A stretch of 19,587 nucleotides of DNA from positions 1 through 19,587 of the forward strand of contig CAMPJN010000020.1 of NCBI GenBank assembly GCA_946886875.1, written 5' to 3'. Positions within the stretch are counted from its first letter, which is position 1, and every line of letters begins with the position of its first letter. Under the pieces are notes generated by a model that was given only the letters and a program-made list of their open reading frames with translations, was not told the DNA's origin and did no database searches. Positions 8,869 through 18,381 of the stretch are shown here, one piece after another. Origin of the DNA: an uncultured Pseudomonas sp. (lineage in GTDB: Bacteria; Pseudomonadota; Gammaproteobacteria; Pseudomonadales; Pseudomonadaceae). Both the position numbers and the translations under genes were made by a program.

Positions 8869-9090
8869 CAGGCCGTTGAAAAACGTAGGCGAGGCAGGCG
8901 AGACAAGGCAAAAACAGGCGAGGAAGCGACTGGGGTCGCACTCGACTTTACAGGTTGTAAATGACATTACTCGCTCCGCTCGCCCTACGGGCCGCGCTGA
9001 AGCGCGTTAGCCGCAAGCGGCTGCCGAGCCTGTTTTTAACGCCCTCTTTTTTATTTAAGGGGGCAACGTAGGTAGTTTTTCAACAGCCTG
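8869..9090. mobile_element. MITE-like non-autonomous element, 222 bp
   Basis: The left end CAGGCCGTTGAAAAAC (8869-8884) and the right end, read on the minus strand, CAGGCTGTTGAAAAAC (9090-9075) match at 15 of 16 bases. Both sides are flanked by the direct repeat TTAG (8865-8868 and 9091-9094), which looks like a 4-base target duplication and fits the YTAR preference known for the IS5 group. A second inverted pair, AAAAACAGGC (8910-8919 and 9028-9037), lies inside. No open frame of transposase size is present, so it would need a transposase supplied in trans. The interior is a series of short perfect hairpins. The right-hand copy of the target contains the stop codon of the DUF805 gene. Confidence 0.8.
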
Positions 9091-9094
9091 TTAG
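9091..9094. repeat. Right target site duplication TTAG, overlapping a stop codon
   Basis: TTAG directly outside the right terminal repeat. On the minus strand it reads CTAA: the last base of the final Leu codon plus the TAA stop of the DUF805 gene. Confidence 0.7.
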
Positions 9095-10065
9095 AGGCCC
9101 GCGCGAGTGACGTAGTCTTGATAGGCAGGCATAGCGATGGCCGCGACTATACCGAGCACCGGAACCAGCAACCACAGCAGCGCCAATATCTTCACCGCTG
9201 TGCTGTTGGCGGGCGGCGGCGGGCCGAAGCGATTGGCGGCGTCGCTGCCTGGAACCACGAACATCAGAATGTTCATTACGCCGCCGACGATGGGCACCAG
9301 CGTTAACAGGAATAGCCAGCCGGACCAGCCGATATCATGCAAGCGCTGGACGCCGATCTGTACGGCGACCACCAGCATGGCGATCACTACCAGTCCAACC
9401 AGCACCATGCCCAGGATTTCGGAGATGGCGAAACCGATGGCGGCCACCGCAAATACTGGAATGCATGCCAGCATCAATGCCAGCGACCAGGCCAAGTAGC
9501 GCAAGCGGCCGATACGCCCCTCGGTGGTGAAGACGTTCAACTCGCCGAACTCCGGCAGGATCTCTCCAACGGCGGCTAACGGAGTGGCATAGGGCGAAGC
9601 GCTCATGGTCGCTGGCGTCGCTGCGCTTGGTTCCGCTGCGCTTTCCTTGTACATCGCCTGGCGGGCAATGAATTTCTCGATGACGATACCGCAGCCCGAG
9701 CATTCGATGGCCTTGGCTTGTTGCAGGCCGCATTTGGGGCAGGTCATGTCGGTATCGGAGGGCGCTGTGGCCACTGCCGCATCGTTCGGCGATGGGTGGT
9801 CTTCGCTGTCCTGCAGACTCAAGTTCGCACTCAGGTCCGGCTCTTTGCGCGCCTTGGCACCCGCGCGGTGCAGCGCGGCAAGGTACTTGTCCGCTTCGCT
9901 CTCCGCTAAGTCGCGCTTGAGGGCGACCGGATTACCGCTAAACAAGGCACCGATACGAGTGGCATCGCTCTTGAACAGGCGGATGAGGTTGTCCTTGACC
10001 GTGTCCAATGCCGTATCGGGCATCAGTTGGCCATCGAAGACGATCTTGAATCGAGCTTGAGTCAT
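9091..10065 (-). CDS. Zinc-ribbon/DUF805 membrane protein with pilin-like C-terminal segment
   Basis: A 324-residue protein of unknown function built from three parts. Residues 1-75 form a soluble region (MTQARFKIVFDGQL...) of the kind found in front of membrane domains in proteobacteria. Residues 109-125 form a zinc ribbon with two CxxC knuckles (Cys109/112, Cys122/125). The rest is a DUF805-type membrane domain with helices near 191-214, 217-238, 249-271 and 291-313 and the signature RLHDIGWSGW (241-250). The last helix runs into GIVAAIAMPAYQDYVTRA, strikingly like the N-terminal helix of type IV pilins. AAGGA precedes the ATG on the minus strand. The stop codon lies in the target duplication of the MITE-like element. 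The closest gene upstream on this strand is the PLP protein, 87 bases away. Confidence 0.85.
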   Translation of the reverse strand: MTQARFKIVFDGQLMPDTALDTVKDNLIRLFKSDATRIGALFSGNPVALKRDLAESEADKYLAALHRAGAKARKEPDLSANLSLQDSEDHPSPNDAAVATAPSDTDMTCPKCGLQQAKAIECSGCGIVIEKFIARQAMYKESAAEPSAATPATMSASPYATPLAAVGEILPEFGELNVFTTEGRIGRLRYLAWSLALMLACIPVFAVAAIGFAISEILGMVLVGLVVIAMLVVAVQIGVQRLHDIGWSGWLFLLTLVPIVGGVMNILMFVVPGSDAANRFGPPPPANSTAVKILALLWLLVPVLGIVAAIAMPAYQDYVTRAGL

Positions 10066-10152
10066 GCAAGCTTCCTTATCGGCGTACGAGTAATCGAGTA
10101 ATCGCAGCCTAGCGGCCTACAGCCCCCTGGACAAGCTGCCTGGAGCACAAAT

Positions 10153-11433
10153 TCAGTAGCTGCCCGAAGCCCGGCCGTGGGGCAGCCAGCTGCCGACAAA
10201 ACGACCGCGGCGCAGCAGGCGCAACTCATCGAACTCGGCAAACAGCCCCTCCGAGCGTTGCGGTCGCAAGAATATCCAGTCGTCGACCTGCAGCGCGGTT
10301 TGGCTGGAGCCGATCAGCCGCTCCTGATTGGCGCTGCGGCCATACAGCGGGTCGTAATCGAGCCCGCCTGGAGAAACCGGGTCGGCCGGCCATTGCCCGC
10401 CGTAAAGATAGAAGGCGCGCTGGCGGTTGGGGTTCCAGCGCTGCAGCAACGGTTGGGCGGCACCGAGAAACGGCAAATCGCCGTTCTGGGCTTTCAGCAC
10501 CGGGCTGGCCAGCCATAACGCGGGCTGGTGCTCACTCAGCAGCGGCGTATCGAAATCGCTGGGTTTGAGCAGCGCCGATCCGACGGCCAGCTCATTGATC
10601 GGCGAACGACCAGTGGTATGCAGGCGATAGCTCAGGCTACCGCCACCGTTGAGCAGTGGCTGTTGCGGCCATAGCTTGGTGAAGCTGCGCGCGCTATTGA
10701 GGAAGGCCAGGTAGCGCGCGTTGCTGTCGCTAAATACCTGGTTCTGATTGGCCCAGAACGGCGTATGGGCGACATGCGCGTCATAGCCCATCAGGCCGCG
10801 TACCTGCAGTGGTGCCGGGTTATCGCTTAGCCACTGCAGCGCCTGGCCAAGTTGCGCCGGGTTGGCGAATCCGCCACGGGCCAGGCCTATATCGATTTCC
10901 AGGGCGATCTGCAGCGGTTGTTTTAGCGCGCGGGCCAGCTCCGCGTATTGCTGCAGGCGCTGCGGGCTGTCGATCAGCCAGGTCAGCTGGCGTGCCGGAA
11001 CAAAGGTGCTGGATGCCGGCAATTGTTGATAAAAGGCCAGCGCGGCGGCGGTGGGTAGCGGCTTGCCCAGCAACAGGTCGGCCAGGGGAAAGTCGCGGGC
11101 CAGTTGGTTCAGTTGCGGTTGGTGAAACACCATAAAGCGCTGAGTGCCGAGCTTATTGGCCAGGTAATTGAGCAGGCCGCTGGAGGCCAGCGACTTCGCC
11201 ACCAGACGCACAGGCAGCTTCTTCTGTCCCAAGCGTTGGGCGAGCAGGTCGGCATTCTGGTCGAGACGATCGAGGTCGATGACCAGCAAGGGGATGCCGC
11301 CCCCTTCACGTCGCAGCAGCTGGTTGAGCGCGGCGAAGTAGGCGGCATGAGGTTGGCCTTGATCGTTTGGGCGCAGCGCCCAAATACCAAGCAGGCCGAC
11401 CGCGCCGAAACCGAGCAGGCTGCGGCGCTTCAC
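10153..11433 (-). CDS. Fold-type III PLP enzyme (alanine racemase N-terminal/DSD1-like), probably exported
   Basis: A 426-residue protein resembling D-threonine aldolase/D-serine dehydratase-type enzymes. Lys80 in VRLVAKSLASSG is the likely Schiff-base lysine (compare the RPxxKS pattern of the family). RGLMGYDAH (212-220) and NGGGSLSYR (262-270) match the conserved YxGH-like and phosphate-binding glycine blocks. The substrate is unknown: amino-acid deamination, aldol cleavage or racemisation are all possible. The N terminus MKRRSLLGFGAVGLLGIWAL has twin arginines followed by a hydrophobic stretch, like a Tat signal or anchor, although no clear cleavage site is visible. It starts with GTG, overlapping the stop of the nitronate monooxygenase gene as GTGA, so the two are translationally coupled. 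Confidence 0.82.
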   Translation of the reverse strand: MKRRSLLGFGAVGLLGIWALRPNDQGQPHAAYFAALNQLLRREGGGIPLLVIDLDRLDQNADLLAQRLGQKKLPVRLVAKSLASSGLLNYLANKLGTQRFMVFHQPQLNQLARDFPLADLLLGKPLPTAAALAFYQQLPASSTFVPARQLTWLIDSPQRLQQYAELARALKQPLQIALEIDIGLARGGFANPAQLGQALQWLSDNPAPLQVRGLMGYDAHVAHTPFWANQNQVFSDSNARYLAFLNSARSFTKLWPQQPLLNGGGSLSYRLHTTGRSPINELAVGSALLKPSDFDTPLLSEHQPALWLASPVLKAQNGDLPFLGAAQPLLQRWNPNRQRAFYLYGGQWPADPVSPGGLDYDPLYGRSANQERLIGSSQTALQVDDWIFLRPQRSEGLFAEFDELRLLRRGRFVGSWLPHGRASGSY

Positions 11434-12392
11434 CGTGGCCAGTGCTGCTGCAGGCGTTGCGCCAGCTGTTGGGCGGCGCGGTATTCGTCGTCCAGGCGCG
11501 CGACCAGCTCCGCCACTGTCGGTAGGTCGCCGATAGCTCCAACGCCTTGCCCGGCCGACCAGACGGTTTTCCAGGCCTTGGCTTCGTCGCTGATCGGCTT
11601 GAGCTTCTCGCCGTAGTTGACCTCGCCCTTGTTCTGCAGCTGCTTGAGGTCGTAGCCGGCGAGTTCCAGGCTCTGGCGCATAAAGTTCGCCGGCACTCCG
11701 GATACCGCCGGGGTGTGGACGATATCGGCGGCGCGCGCCTCCACGATCATCTGCTTATAAGCCGCTGGCGCGGCATTTTCCCGGGTGGCGATAAAGCGTG
11801 TGCCGAGGTAGGCCAGGTCAGCGCCAAGCAGTTGCGCGGCGAGAATCTCGTGGCCGCGGTTCAGGCAGCCGGCCAGCAGCAGGGTCTTGTCGAAGAACTG
11901 GCGGATCTCGGCGATCAGCGCAAAGGGGCTCCAGGTGCCGGCGTGACCACCGGCGCCTGCCGCCACCGCAATCAGACCGTCGACTCCGGCCTCTGCGGCC
12001 TTCTCGGCATGGCGGCGGGTGGTGACGTCATGGAACACCAGGCCGCCATAGCTGTGCACCGCGTCGACCACTTCCTTCACCGCGCCCAGGCTGGTGATCA
12101 CCACCGGCACCTTGTGCTCGACGCAGATCGCCAGGTCGGCCTGCAGGCGCGGGTTGCTGGCATGCACGATCAGGTTGACTGCGTAGGGCGCCGAATCAGC
12201 CGTCAAGCCGCTTTCGATTTCCTCCAGCCAGGCCTTGAAACCGCTGCTTTCGCGTTGGTTCAGCGCGGGGAAGCTGCCGACTATGCCGCTGTGACAGCAG
12301 GCCAATACCAGCTGCGGGTCGGAGACCAGAAACATCGGGGCGGCCACGATTGGCAGGCGCAGACGTCGTTCGAACAGGGCGGGAAGGCTCAC
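11430..12392 (-). CDS. Nitronate monooxygenase (2-nitropropane dioxygenase family)
   Basis: FMN-dependent TIM-barrel enzyme of 320 residues; the family oxidises alkyl nitronates such as propionate-3-nitronate. It shows the N-terminal PIVAAPMFLVSDP (14-26), the glycine loop AAGAGGHAGT (144-153) with the conserved His150, LGTRFIAT (196-203) and WSAGQGVGAI (278-287), which are marks of class I enzymes. Start GTG 12392 has AAGGAG (minus strand, 12399-12404) 6 bases upstream. It follows hemJ by 17 bases and overlaps the PLP gene by four bases (GTGA), so it is the middle gene of a three-gene operon. Some family members are enoyl-ACP reductases (FabK-like), but the motifs favour nitronate monooxygenase. 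Confidence 0.9.
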   Translation of the reverse strand: MSLPALFERRLRLPIVAAPMFLVSDPQLVLACCHSGIVGSFPALNQRESSGFKAWLEEIESGLTADSAPYAVNLIVHASNPRLQADLAICVEHKVPVVITSLGAVKEVVDAVHSYGGLVFHDVTTRRHAEKAAEAGVDGLIAVAAGAGGHAGTWSPFALIAEIRQFFDKTLLLAGCLNRGHEILAAQLLGADLAYLGTRFIATRENAAPAAYKQMIVEARAADIVHTPAVSGVPANFMRQSLELAGYDLKQLQNKGEVNYGEKLKPISDEAKAWKTVWSAGQGVGAIGDLPTVAELVARLDDEYRAAQQLAQRLQQHWPR

Positions 12393-12409
12393 GGGATTCT
12401 CCTTGGCGA

Positions 12410-12838
12410 CTAGAAAGGTTTGACCACTACCAGGATCACGATGGCGAGCAGCGCCAGGACCGGGGCTTCATTGAACCATCGGTAGAACACGTGGCTGCGT
12501 TGGTTTTCGCCACGGGCAAAGCGCTTGAGCTGGGCGCCGCAGATATGCTGATAGGCGATCAACACGATCACCAGCGCGAGTTTGGCGTGCATCCAGCCCT
12601 GGCTGAAGTAATAGCTGGGGTTGAGGCTGATCAGCCAGATGCCGAAAGCCAGGGTGGCGATCATCGACGGCAGCATGATGCCGCGATACAGCTTGCGCTC
12701 CATGATGCAGAAGCGCTCGCGACTGATCGGGTCCTCGCTCATGGCGTGATAGACGAATAAACGTGGCAGATAGAACAATCCGGCGAACCAGCACACCATG
12801 GCGATAATGTGCAGGGCCTTGAGCCACAGATAGAGCAT
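12410..12838 (-). CDS. hemJ: Protoporphyrinogen IX oxidase HemJ
   Basis: Small inner-membrane haem protein that oxidises protoporphyrinogen IX to protoporphyrin IX, the next-to-last step of haem synthesis, in bacteria without HemG or HemY. From ATG 12838 it has 142 residues, a normal length. It opens MLYLWLKALHIIAMVCWFAGLF with the conserved His10; FYLPRLFVYHA follows, then MERKLYRGIMLPSM, GWMHAKLALV with His84 and Lys86, and the C-terminal RWFNEAPVL...VVVKPF. Four membrane helices are visible. The frame extends 20 residues upstream to 12898, but that segment has no HemJ character, and GGAAG lies upstream of 12838. It is the first gene of the operon hemJ-nitronate monooxygenase-PLP protein and is divergent from argC. 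Confidence 0.9.
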   Translation of the reverse strand: MLYLWLKALHIIAMVCWFAGLFYLPRLFVYHAMSEDPISRERFCIMERKLYRGIMLPSMIATLAFGIWLISLNPSYYFSQGWMHAKLALVIVLIAYQHICGAQLKRFARGENQRSHVFYRWFNEAPVLALLAIVILVVVKPF

Positions 12839-12973
12839 TGGTCGACTTCCAGGGCAGTTAAGTGACTCGATAGTAGTGCCCGATGCCCCATACGTCATCT
12901 GCGCGGTTGGCCGTTGGCGGTTGCGGCCTTATCATCGGCAGCTTTCCAATGGCTTTTTCGCAAGGGGTAGGTG

Positions 12974-14008
12974 ATGGTCAAGGTCGGTATCGTCGGCGGC
13001 ACGGGTTACACCGGGGTCGAGCTGTTGCGTCTGCTGGCGCAGCATCCGCAAGCGCAGGTGGTCGTGATCACTTCCCGCTCCGAGGCGGGCATGCGCGTCG
13101 ATGAGATGTACCCGAACCTGCGTGGCCATTACGACGACCTCGCGTTCAGCGTGCCGGATGTCGCGACCCTGGGCGCCTGCGATGTGGTGTTCTTCGCCAC
13201 GCCCCACGGTGTCGCCCATGCCCTCGCTGGCGAGCTGCTGGCGGCCGGCACCAAGGTCATCGACCTGTCCGCCGACTTCCGTCTGCAGGATGCCGAAGAG
13301 TGGAGTCAGTGGTACGGCCAGCCCCATGGCGCCCCCGATCTGCTGCCCGAGGCGGTGTACGGCCTGCCGGAAGTCAACCGTGAAGCGATCAAGCAAGCGC
13401 GCTTGATCGCAGTACCGGGTTGCTATCCAACTGCCGCGCAGTTGGCATTGATTCCGCTGCTGGAGGCTGGCTTGGCGGATACCTCGCAGTTGATCGCCGA
13501 CTGCAAGTCCGGCGTCAGTGGTGCCGGACGTGGTGCCAGTGTCGGTTCGTTGTTCAGCGAGGCCGGCGAAAGCATGAAAGCCTACGGCGTGAAAGGCCAT
13601 CGGCATTTGCCGGAGATTCGCCAGGGTTTGCGCCGCGCAGCCGGCAAGGACGTGGGTTTGACCTTCGTACCGCATCTGACCCCGATGATCCGCGGCATCC
13701 ATGCCACGCTGTACGCCACCGTGCTGGATAAATCGGTCGACCTGCAAGCCCTGTTCGAGCTGCGTTATGCCAATGAACCCTTTGTCGATGTGATGCCGGC
13801 CGGTAGCCACCCGGAAACGCGCAGCGTGCGCGGCGCCAACGTCTGCCGTATTGCCGTGCACCGGCCACAGGATGGCGACTTGGTCGTGGTGCTGTCGGTG
13901 ATCGACAACCTGGTCAAAGGCGCCTCCGGGCAGGCGGTGCAGAATATGAACATTCTCTTCGGCCTCGACGAGCGCTTGGGCTTATCGCACGCAGCCCTGC
14001 TGCCTTGA
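12974..14008 (+). CDS. argC: N-acetyl-gamma-glutamyl-phosphate reductase (ArgC)
   Basis: NADPH-dependent reductase that converts N-acetyl-gamma-glutamyl phosphate to the semialdehyde in arginine synthesis. The 344-residue protein has the nucleotide-binding [13 protein letters not shown] (5-17), catalytic Cys150 in [10 protein letters not shown], and GHRHLPEI (208-215) with the conserved histidine. ATG 12974 is chosen because it gives the usual MVKVGIVGG start and has AAGGGG (12962-12967) 6 bases upstream; a GTG at 12971 adds one residue and cannot be excluded. The gene is divergent from hemJ across a 135-base gap. Its stop overlaps the next ATG by one base (TGATG), so the downstream coiled-coil gene is probably co-expressed with it. 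Confidence 0.96.
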   Translation: MVKVGIVGGTGYTGVELLRLLAQHPQAQVVVITSRSEAGMRVDEMYPNLRGHYDDLAFSVPDVATLGACDVVFFATPHGVAHALAGELLAAGTKVIDLSADFRLQDAEEWSQWYGQPHGAPDLLPEAVYGLPEVNREAIKQARLIAVPGCYPTAAQLALIPLLEAGLADTSQLIADCKSGVSGAGRGASVGSLFSEAGESMKAYGVKGHRHLPEIRQGLRRAAGKDVGLTFVPHLTPMIRGIHATLYATVLDKSVDLQALFELRYANEPFVDVMPAGSHPETRSVRGANVCRIAVHRPQDGDLVVVLSVIDNLVKGASGQAVQNMNILFGLDERLGLSHAALLP

Positions 14009-14739
14009 TGGCGAACTGGGAAGTCCGCCTCAGCGACCCGGGGCGTACCAGGCGGGCGCGGCTGGCGTTGTTGCTGGCGATTCTGCTGATACCCGTGGCG
14101 TTCTATGCCGGCACCTTGTGGCAGGCCCATAACACACAGACGGCGCTGGCCGAGCATCAACCCATGCAGGCGCGCATCCTGGAGCTGGAAGCAGAGTTGG
14201 ATCGGCTGCGTCAGCGCCTTGCGGTTGTCGGCAGTGGCGAGAAGGTGGCGCAGCAGGCCAATGAGCAGAGTCGGTTGACCATCAAGCTGCTTGAAGAGCA
14301 GATTTACAAGCAGCAACAAGATCTGGCGTTCTATAAAGGCGTGCTCGCCCCGGCGAGCCGGCGCGAGGGACTGCGCATTCGTACCTTTGAGCTGCAGGCC
14401 ACGGACAAGCCACTGCATTTTCGCTACAAGTTGCTGCTGAGCCGGGTAGGCAAAGGCGACACGCCGCTAGCCGGGCAGTTACTGATCACGGTGGAGGGGC
14501 GTCGAGGTGGTAAAGACGTCAGTCTGCCGCTTGCCGAGTTAACCCGGGGGCTGCCCGATGAGTTGAGTGCGCAGCCGCTGCCGTTCTCATTCAAGCACTT
14601 TCAGGCCATTCCCGATGCCGGGCGTTTCGCCGAGCTACGCTTGCCCGAAGGGTTTGAACCCGGCCAGGTCAAGGTACGTGCCGAAGTCAAAGGTGAAAAG
14701 CCTTTGGAGCGTGTATTCAAATGGATCGACAAAGAGTGA
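14008..14739 (+). CDS. DUF6776-like single-pass membrane protein with coiled coil
   Basis: A 243-residue protein of unknown function. A short basic cytoplasmic head (residues 1-18) is followed by one membrane helix (LALLLAILLIPVAFYAGTLW, about 19-38) and a coiled coil (about 52-108, rich in E, L, Q and R heptads). A globular C-terminal domain of about 130 residues follows, beginning RIRTFELQ. The order resembles a periplasm-facing bitopic protein. Similarity to DUF6776 is from memory. The start ATG shares one base with the argC stop, and the bactofilin gene begins 9 bases after its stop. The pairing suggests the two proteins act together, perhaps as an anchor for the bactofilin filament. That is inference only. 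Confidence 0.8.
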   Translation: MANWEVRLSDPGRTRRARLALLLAILLIPVAFYAGTLWQAHNTQTALAEHQPMQARILELEAELDRLRQRLAVVGSGEKVAQQANEQSRLTIKLLEEQIYKQQQDLAFYKGVLAPASRREGLRIRTFELQATDKPLHFRYKLLLSRVGKGDTPLAGQLLITVEGRRGGKDVSLPLAELTRGLPDELSAQPLPFSFKHFQAIPDAGRFAELRLPEGFEPGQVKVRAEVKGEKPLERVFKWIDKE

Positions 14740-14748
14740 CGATTTCTG

Positions 14749-15159
14749 ATGTGGAGTAAAGACAAAAGCAAGACCGATTTACAGCGCTTCAGCGGCAAAA
14801 CCAGCCTGATCGCAGCAGGCGCTGAGCTCTGTGGTGACTTGCGTTTTCAGGGCGCGGTGCAGGTGGATGGCCGGGTCAATGGTAATCTGTTGACCACCGA
14901 TGGCATGGTGCGAGTCAGTGTCGAGGGGCAGGTTGAAGGTGAGATCCGCGCCCCCCATATAGTCGTGGATGGCGAGGTGATCGGCGATATATACGCCAGC
15001 GAACACCTTGAGTTGGGCATTCGCGCGCGGGTGCGCGGTAACCTGTATTACGGCCTGATGGAAATGGCCATGGGCGCGCAGATCGAGGGGCGGCTATGTC
15101 ATCTCAAAGACGAGCTGCGCCCGCTCGAATTGCCGAATAAATATGAATCTACAGAATAG
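14749..15159 (+). CDS. Bactofilin (polymer-forming cytoskeletal protein)
   Basis: A 136-residue bactofilin-family protein. These form stable filaments without nucleotide on the cytoplasmic membrane and position cell-wall or polar machinery. The core (about 16-110) is a right-handed beta-helix with repeating G-x-hydrophobic turns: CGDLRFQGAVQVDGRVNG, then VEGQVEGEIRAPHIVVDGEV, then IYASEHLELGIRARVRGNLYY. Short charged tails flank it at both ends, as is usual in the family. The ribosome binding site is weak (a GAG about 13 bases upstream), so translation may rely on coupling to the DUF6776-like gene just before it. The stop codon overlaps the IscR-like box of erpA. Confidence 0.9.
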   Translation: MWSKDKSKTDLQRFSGKTSLIAAGAELCGDLRFQGAVQVDGRVNGNLLTTDGMVRVSVEGQVEGEIRAPHIVVDGEVIGDIYASEHLELGIRARVRGNLYYGLMEMAMGAQIEGRLCHLKDELRPLELPNKYESTE

Positions 15160-15180
15160 TTGACCGATTTTGTAGGGTAA
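15156..15180 (+). promoter_or_regulatory. Probable IscR binding site (type 1-like) upstream of erpA
   Basis: The 25-base stretch fits the type 1 IscR pattern (ATASYYGACTRWWWYAGTYRRSTAT, from memory) at 21 of 25 positions. It begins ATAGTTGACC, ends GTAGGGTAA, and has an A/T core. It covers the -35 element, as expected of a repressor site for [2Fe-2S]-IscR, which represses erpA in E. coli. Confidence 0.6.
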
Positions 15181-15189
15181 GCGGATAAT
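15160..15189 (+). promoter_or_regulatory. Sigma-70-type promoter for erpA
   Basis: TTGACC (15160-15165) and GATAAT (15184-15189) are separated by 18 bases. Transcription would start near 15196 and give a leader of about 40 bases before the erpA ATG at 15237. This lets erpA be expressed apart from the argC-bactofilin transcript. Confidence 0.6.
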
Positions 15190-15236
15190 GCAGAGCTTCA
15201 ATGCAACATGGCGCCTTGCGCCGGGAGATAGTCAGC

Positions 15237-15587
15237 ATGAGCGTCGAAACCTTCACCCCCACAGCTTTGCTCTTCACGCAGGGCGCGGCGAGCAAGGTGA
15301 AGAGCCTGGTCGATGAAGAGGGCAACCCACGCCTGAAGTTGCGAGTATTCGTGACCGGTGGCGGCTGCTCGGGCTTCCAGTACGGCTTTACCTTCGATGA
15401 AGAAGTCGCCGATGACGACACCATTGTCGAGCGTGAAGGTGTCAGTCTGGTTGTCGACCCCATGAGCTACCAATATCTGGCCGGTGCCGAGGTGGATTAT
15501 CAGGAAGGCCTGGAAGGTTCGCGTTTCGTTATCAAGAACCCGAACGCCACTACCACTTGCGGCTGCGGTTCGTCCTTTTCGATCTGA
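15237..15587 (+). CDS. erpA: Iron-sulfur cluster insertion protein ErpA (A-type carrier)
   Basis: A-type carrier that accepts Fe-S clusters from the Isc machinery and hands them to apoproteins; in E. coli it is essential for isoprenoid synthesis through IspG/IspH. The 116-residue length is that of Pseudomonas ErpA. The three cluster cysteines are Cys44 in [12 protein letters not shown] and Cys108/Cys110 in [14 protein letters not shown] 15237 is preferred over the in-frame start at 15201: GGAG (15224-15227) sits 9 bases upstream, the protein then begins [14 protein letters not shown] as expected, and 15201 lies barely downstream of the predicted transcription start. The promoter overlaps an IscR-like box. 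A hairpin follows the stop. Confidence 0.96.
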   Translation: MSVETFTPTALLFTQGAASKVKSLVDEEGNPRLKLRVFVTGGGCSGFQYGFTFDEEVADDDTIVEREGVSLVVDPMSYQYLAGAEVDYQEGLEGSRFVIKNPNATTTCGCGSSFSI

Positions 15588-15609
15588 TAGCCGGGGTCAT
15601 GCCTTGAGA

Positions 15610-15632
15610 AACGCCGTGCTTAGCGCGGCGTT
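15610..15632. terminator. Stem-loop between convergent erpA and anmK
   Basis: AACGCCGTGC (15610-15619) pairs with GCGCGGCGTT (15623-15632) around the loop TTA, giving 10 base pairs with one T-G wobble. It lies 22 bases after the erpA stop. The T tract that follows (TTGTCGTTT) is interrupted, so it may be a modest terminator. On the minus strand it is 29 bases beyond the anmK stop. Confidence 0.65.
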
Positions 15633-15661
15633 GTCGTTTCCGGGGTAAGGGGATTCGATGA

Positions 15662-18179
<2,518 letters not shown>

Positions 18180-18237
18180 AGGCCACTTTGACTTTTAAAA
18201 AGATGGAAAGAAAATGATGAAAAAGCTGTAACTGTAT

Positions 18238-18266
18238 AAAATATAACCAAATCGCTCGCTAGGCAA
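18238..18266 (-). promoter_or_regulatory. Candidate promoter for the M23 peptidase gene
   Basis: On the minus strand TTGCCT (18266-18261) and TATTTT (18243-18238) are 17 bases apart, inside an A/T-rich stretch of the divergent gap. The match to the sigma-70 consensus is moderate and the call is tentative. Confidence 0.3.
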
Positions 18267-18316
18267 GCCTGAACCTTTATGGCGTCGGCGTCTGAGGTGG
18301 TGAGGATGGGCAAAAC

Positions 18317-18344
18317 TTGTGATTTGTCTACGATCTTGTATGGT
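18317..18344 (+). promoter_or_regulatory. Candidate promoter for tyrS
   Basis: TTGTGA (18317-18322) and TATGGT (18339-18344) are 16 bases apart, about 38 bases before the tyrS ATG. The -10 match is weak. No T-box-like leader is visible, and none is expected in a gamma-proteobacterium. Confidence 0.25.
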
Positions 18345-18381
18345 TGGTTCCCTTTTGGTTTGAGTGGTCGTGAGTCCTGTC

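Noticed and set aside
10087..10102. Tandem copy of CGAGTAAT upstream of the DUF805 gene
   Set aside because: Two copies of 8 bases only. It may bind a regulator, but there is nothing to support that.
11547..12413. 288-codon open frame on the plus strand opposite the nitronate monooxygenase gene
   Set aside because: It mirrors a clearly conserved gene on the minus strand. Its protein is low-complexity, His/Gln/Ala/Gly-rich, with no recognisable domain, as GC-rich antisense frames usually are.
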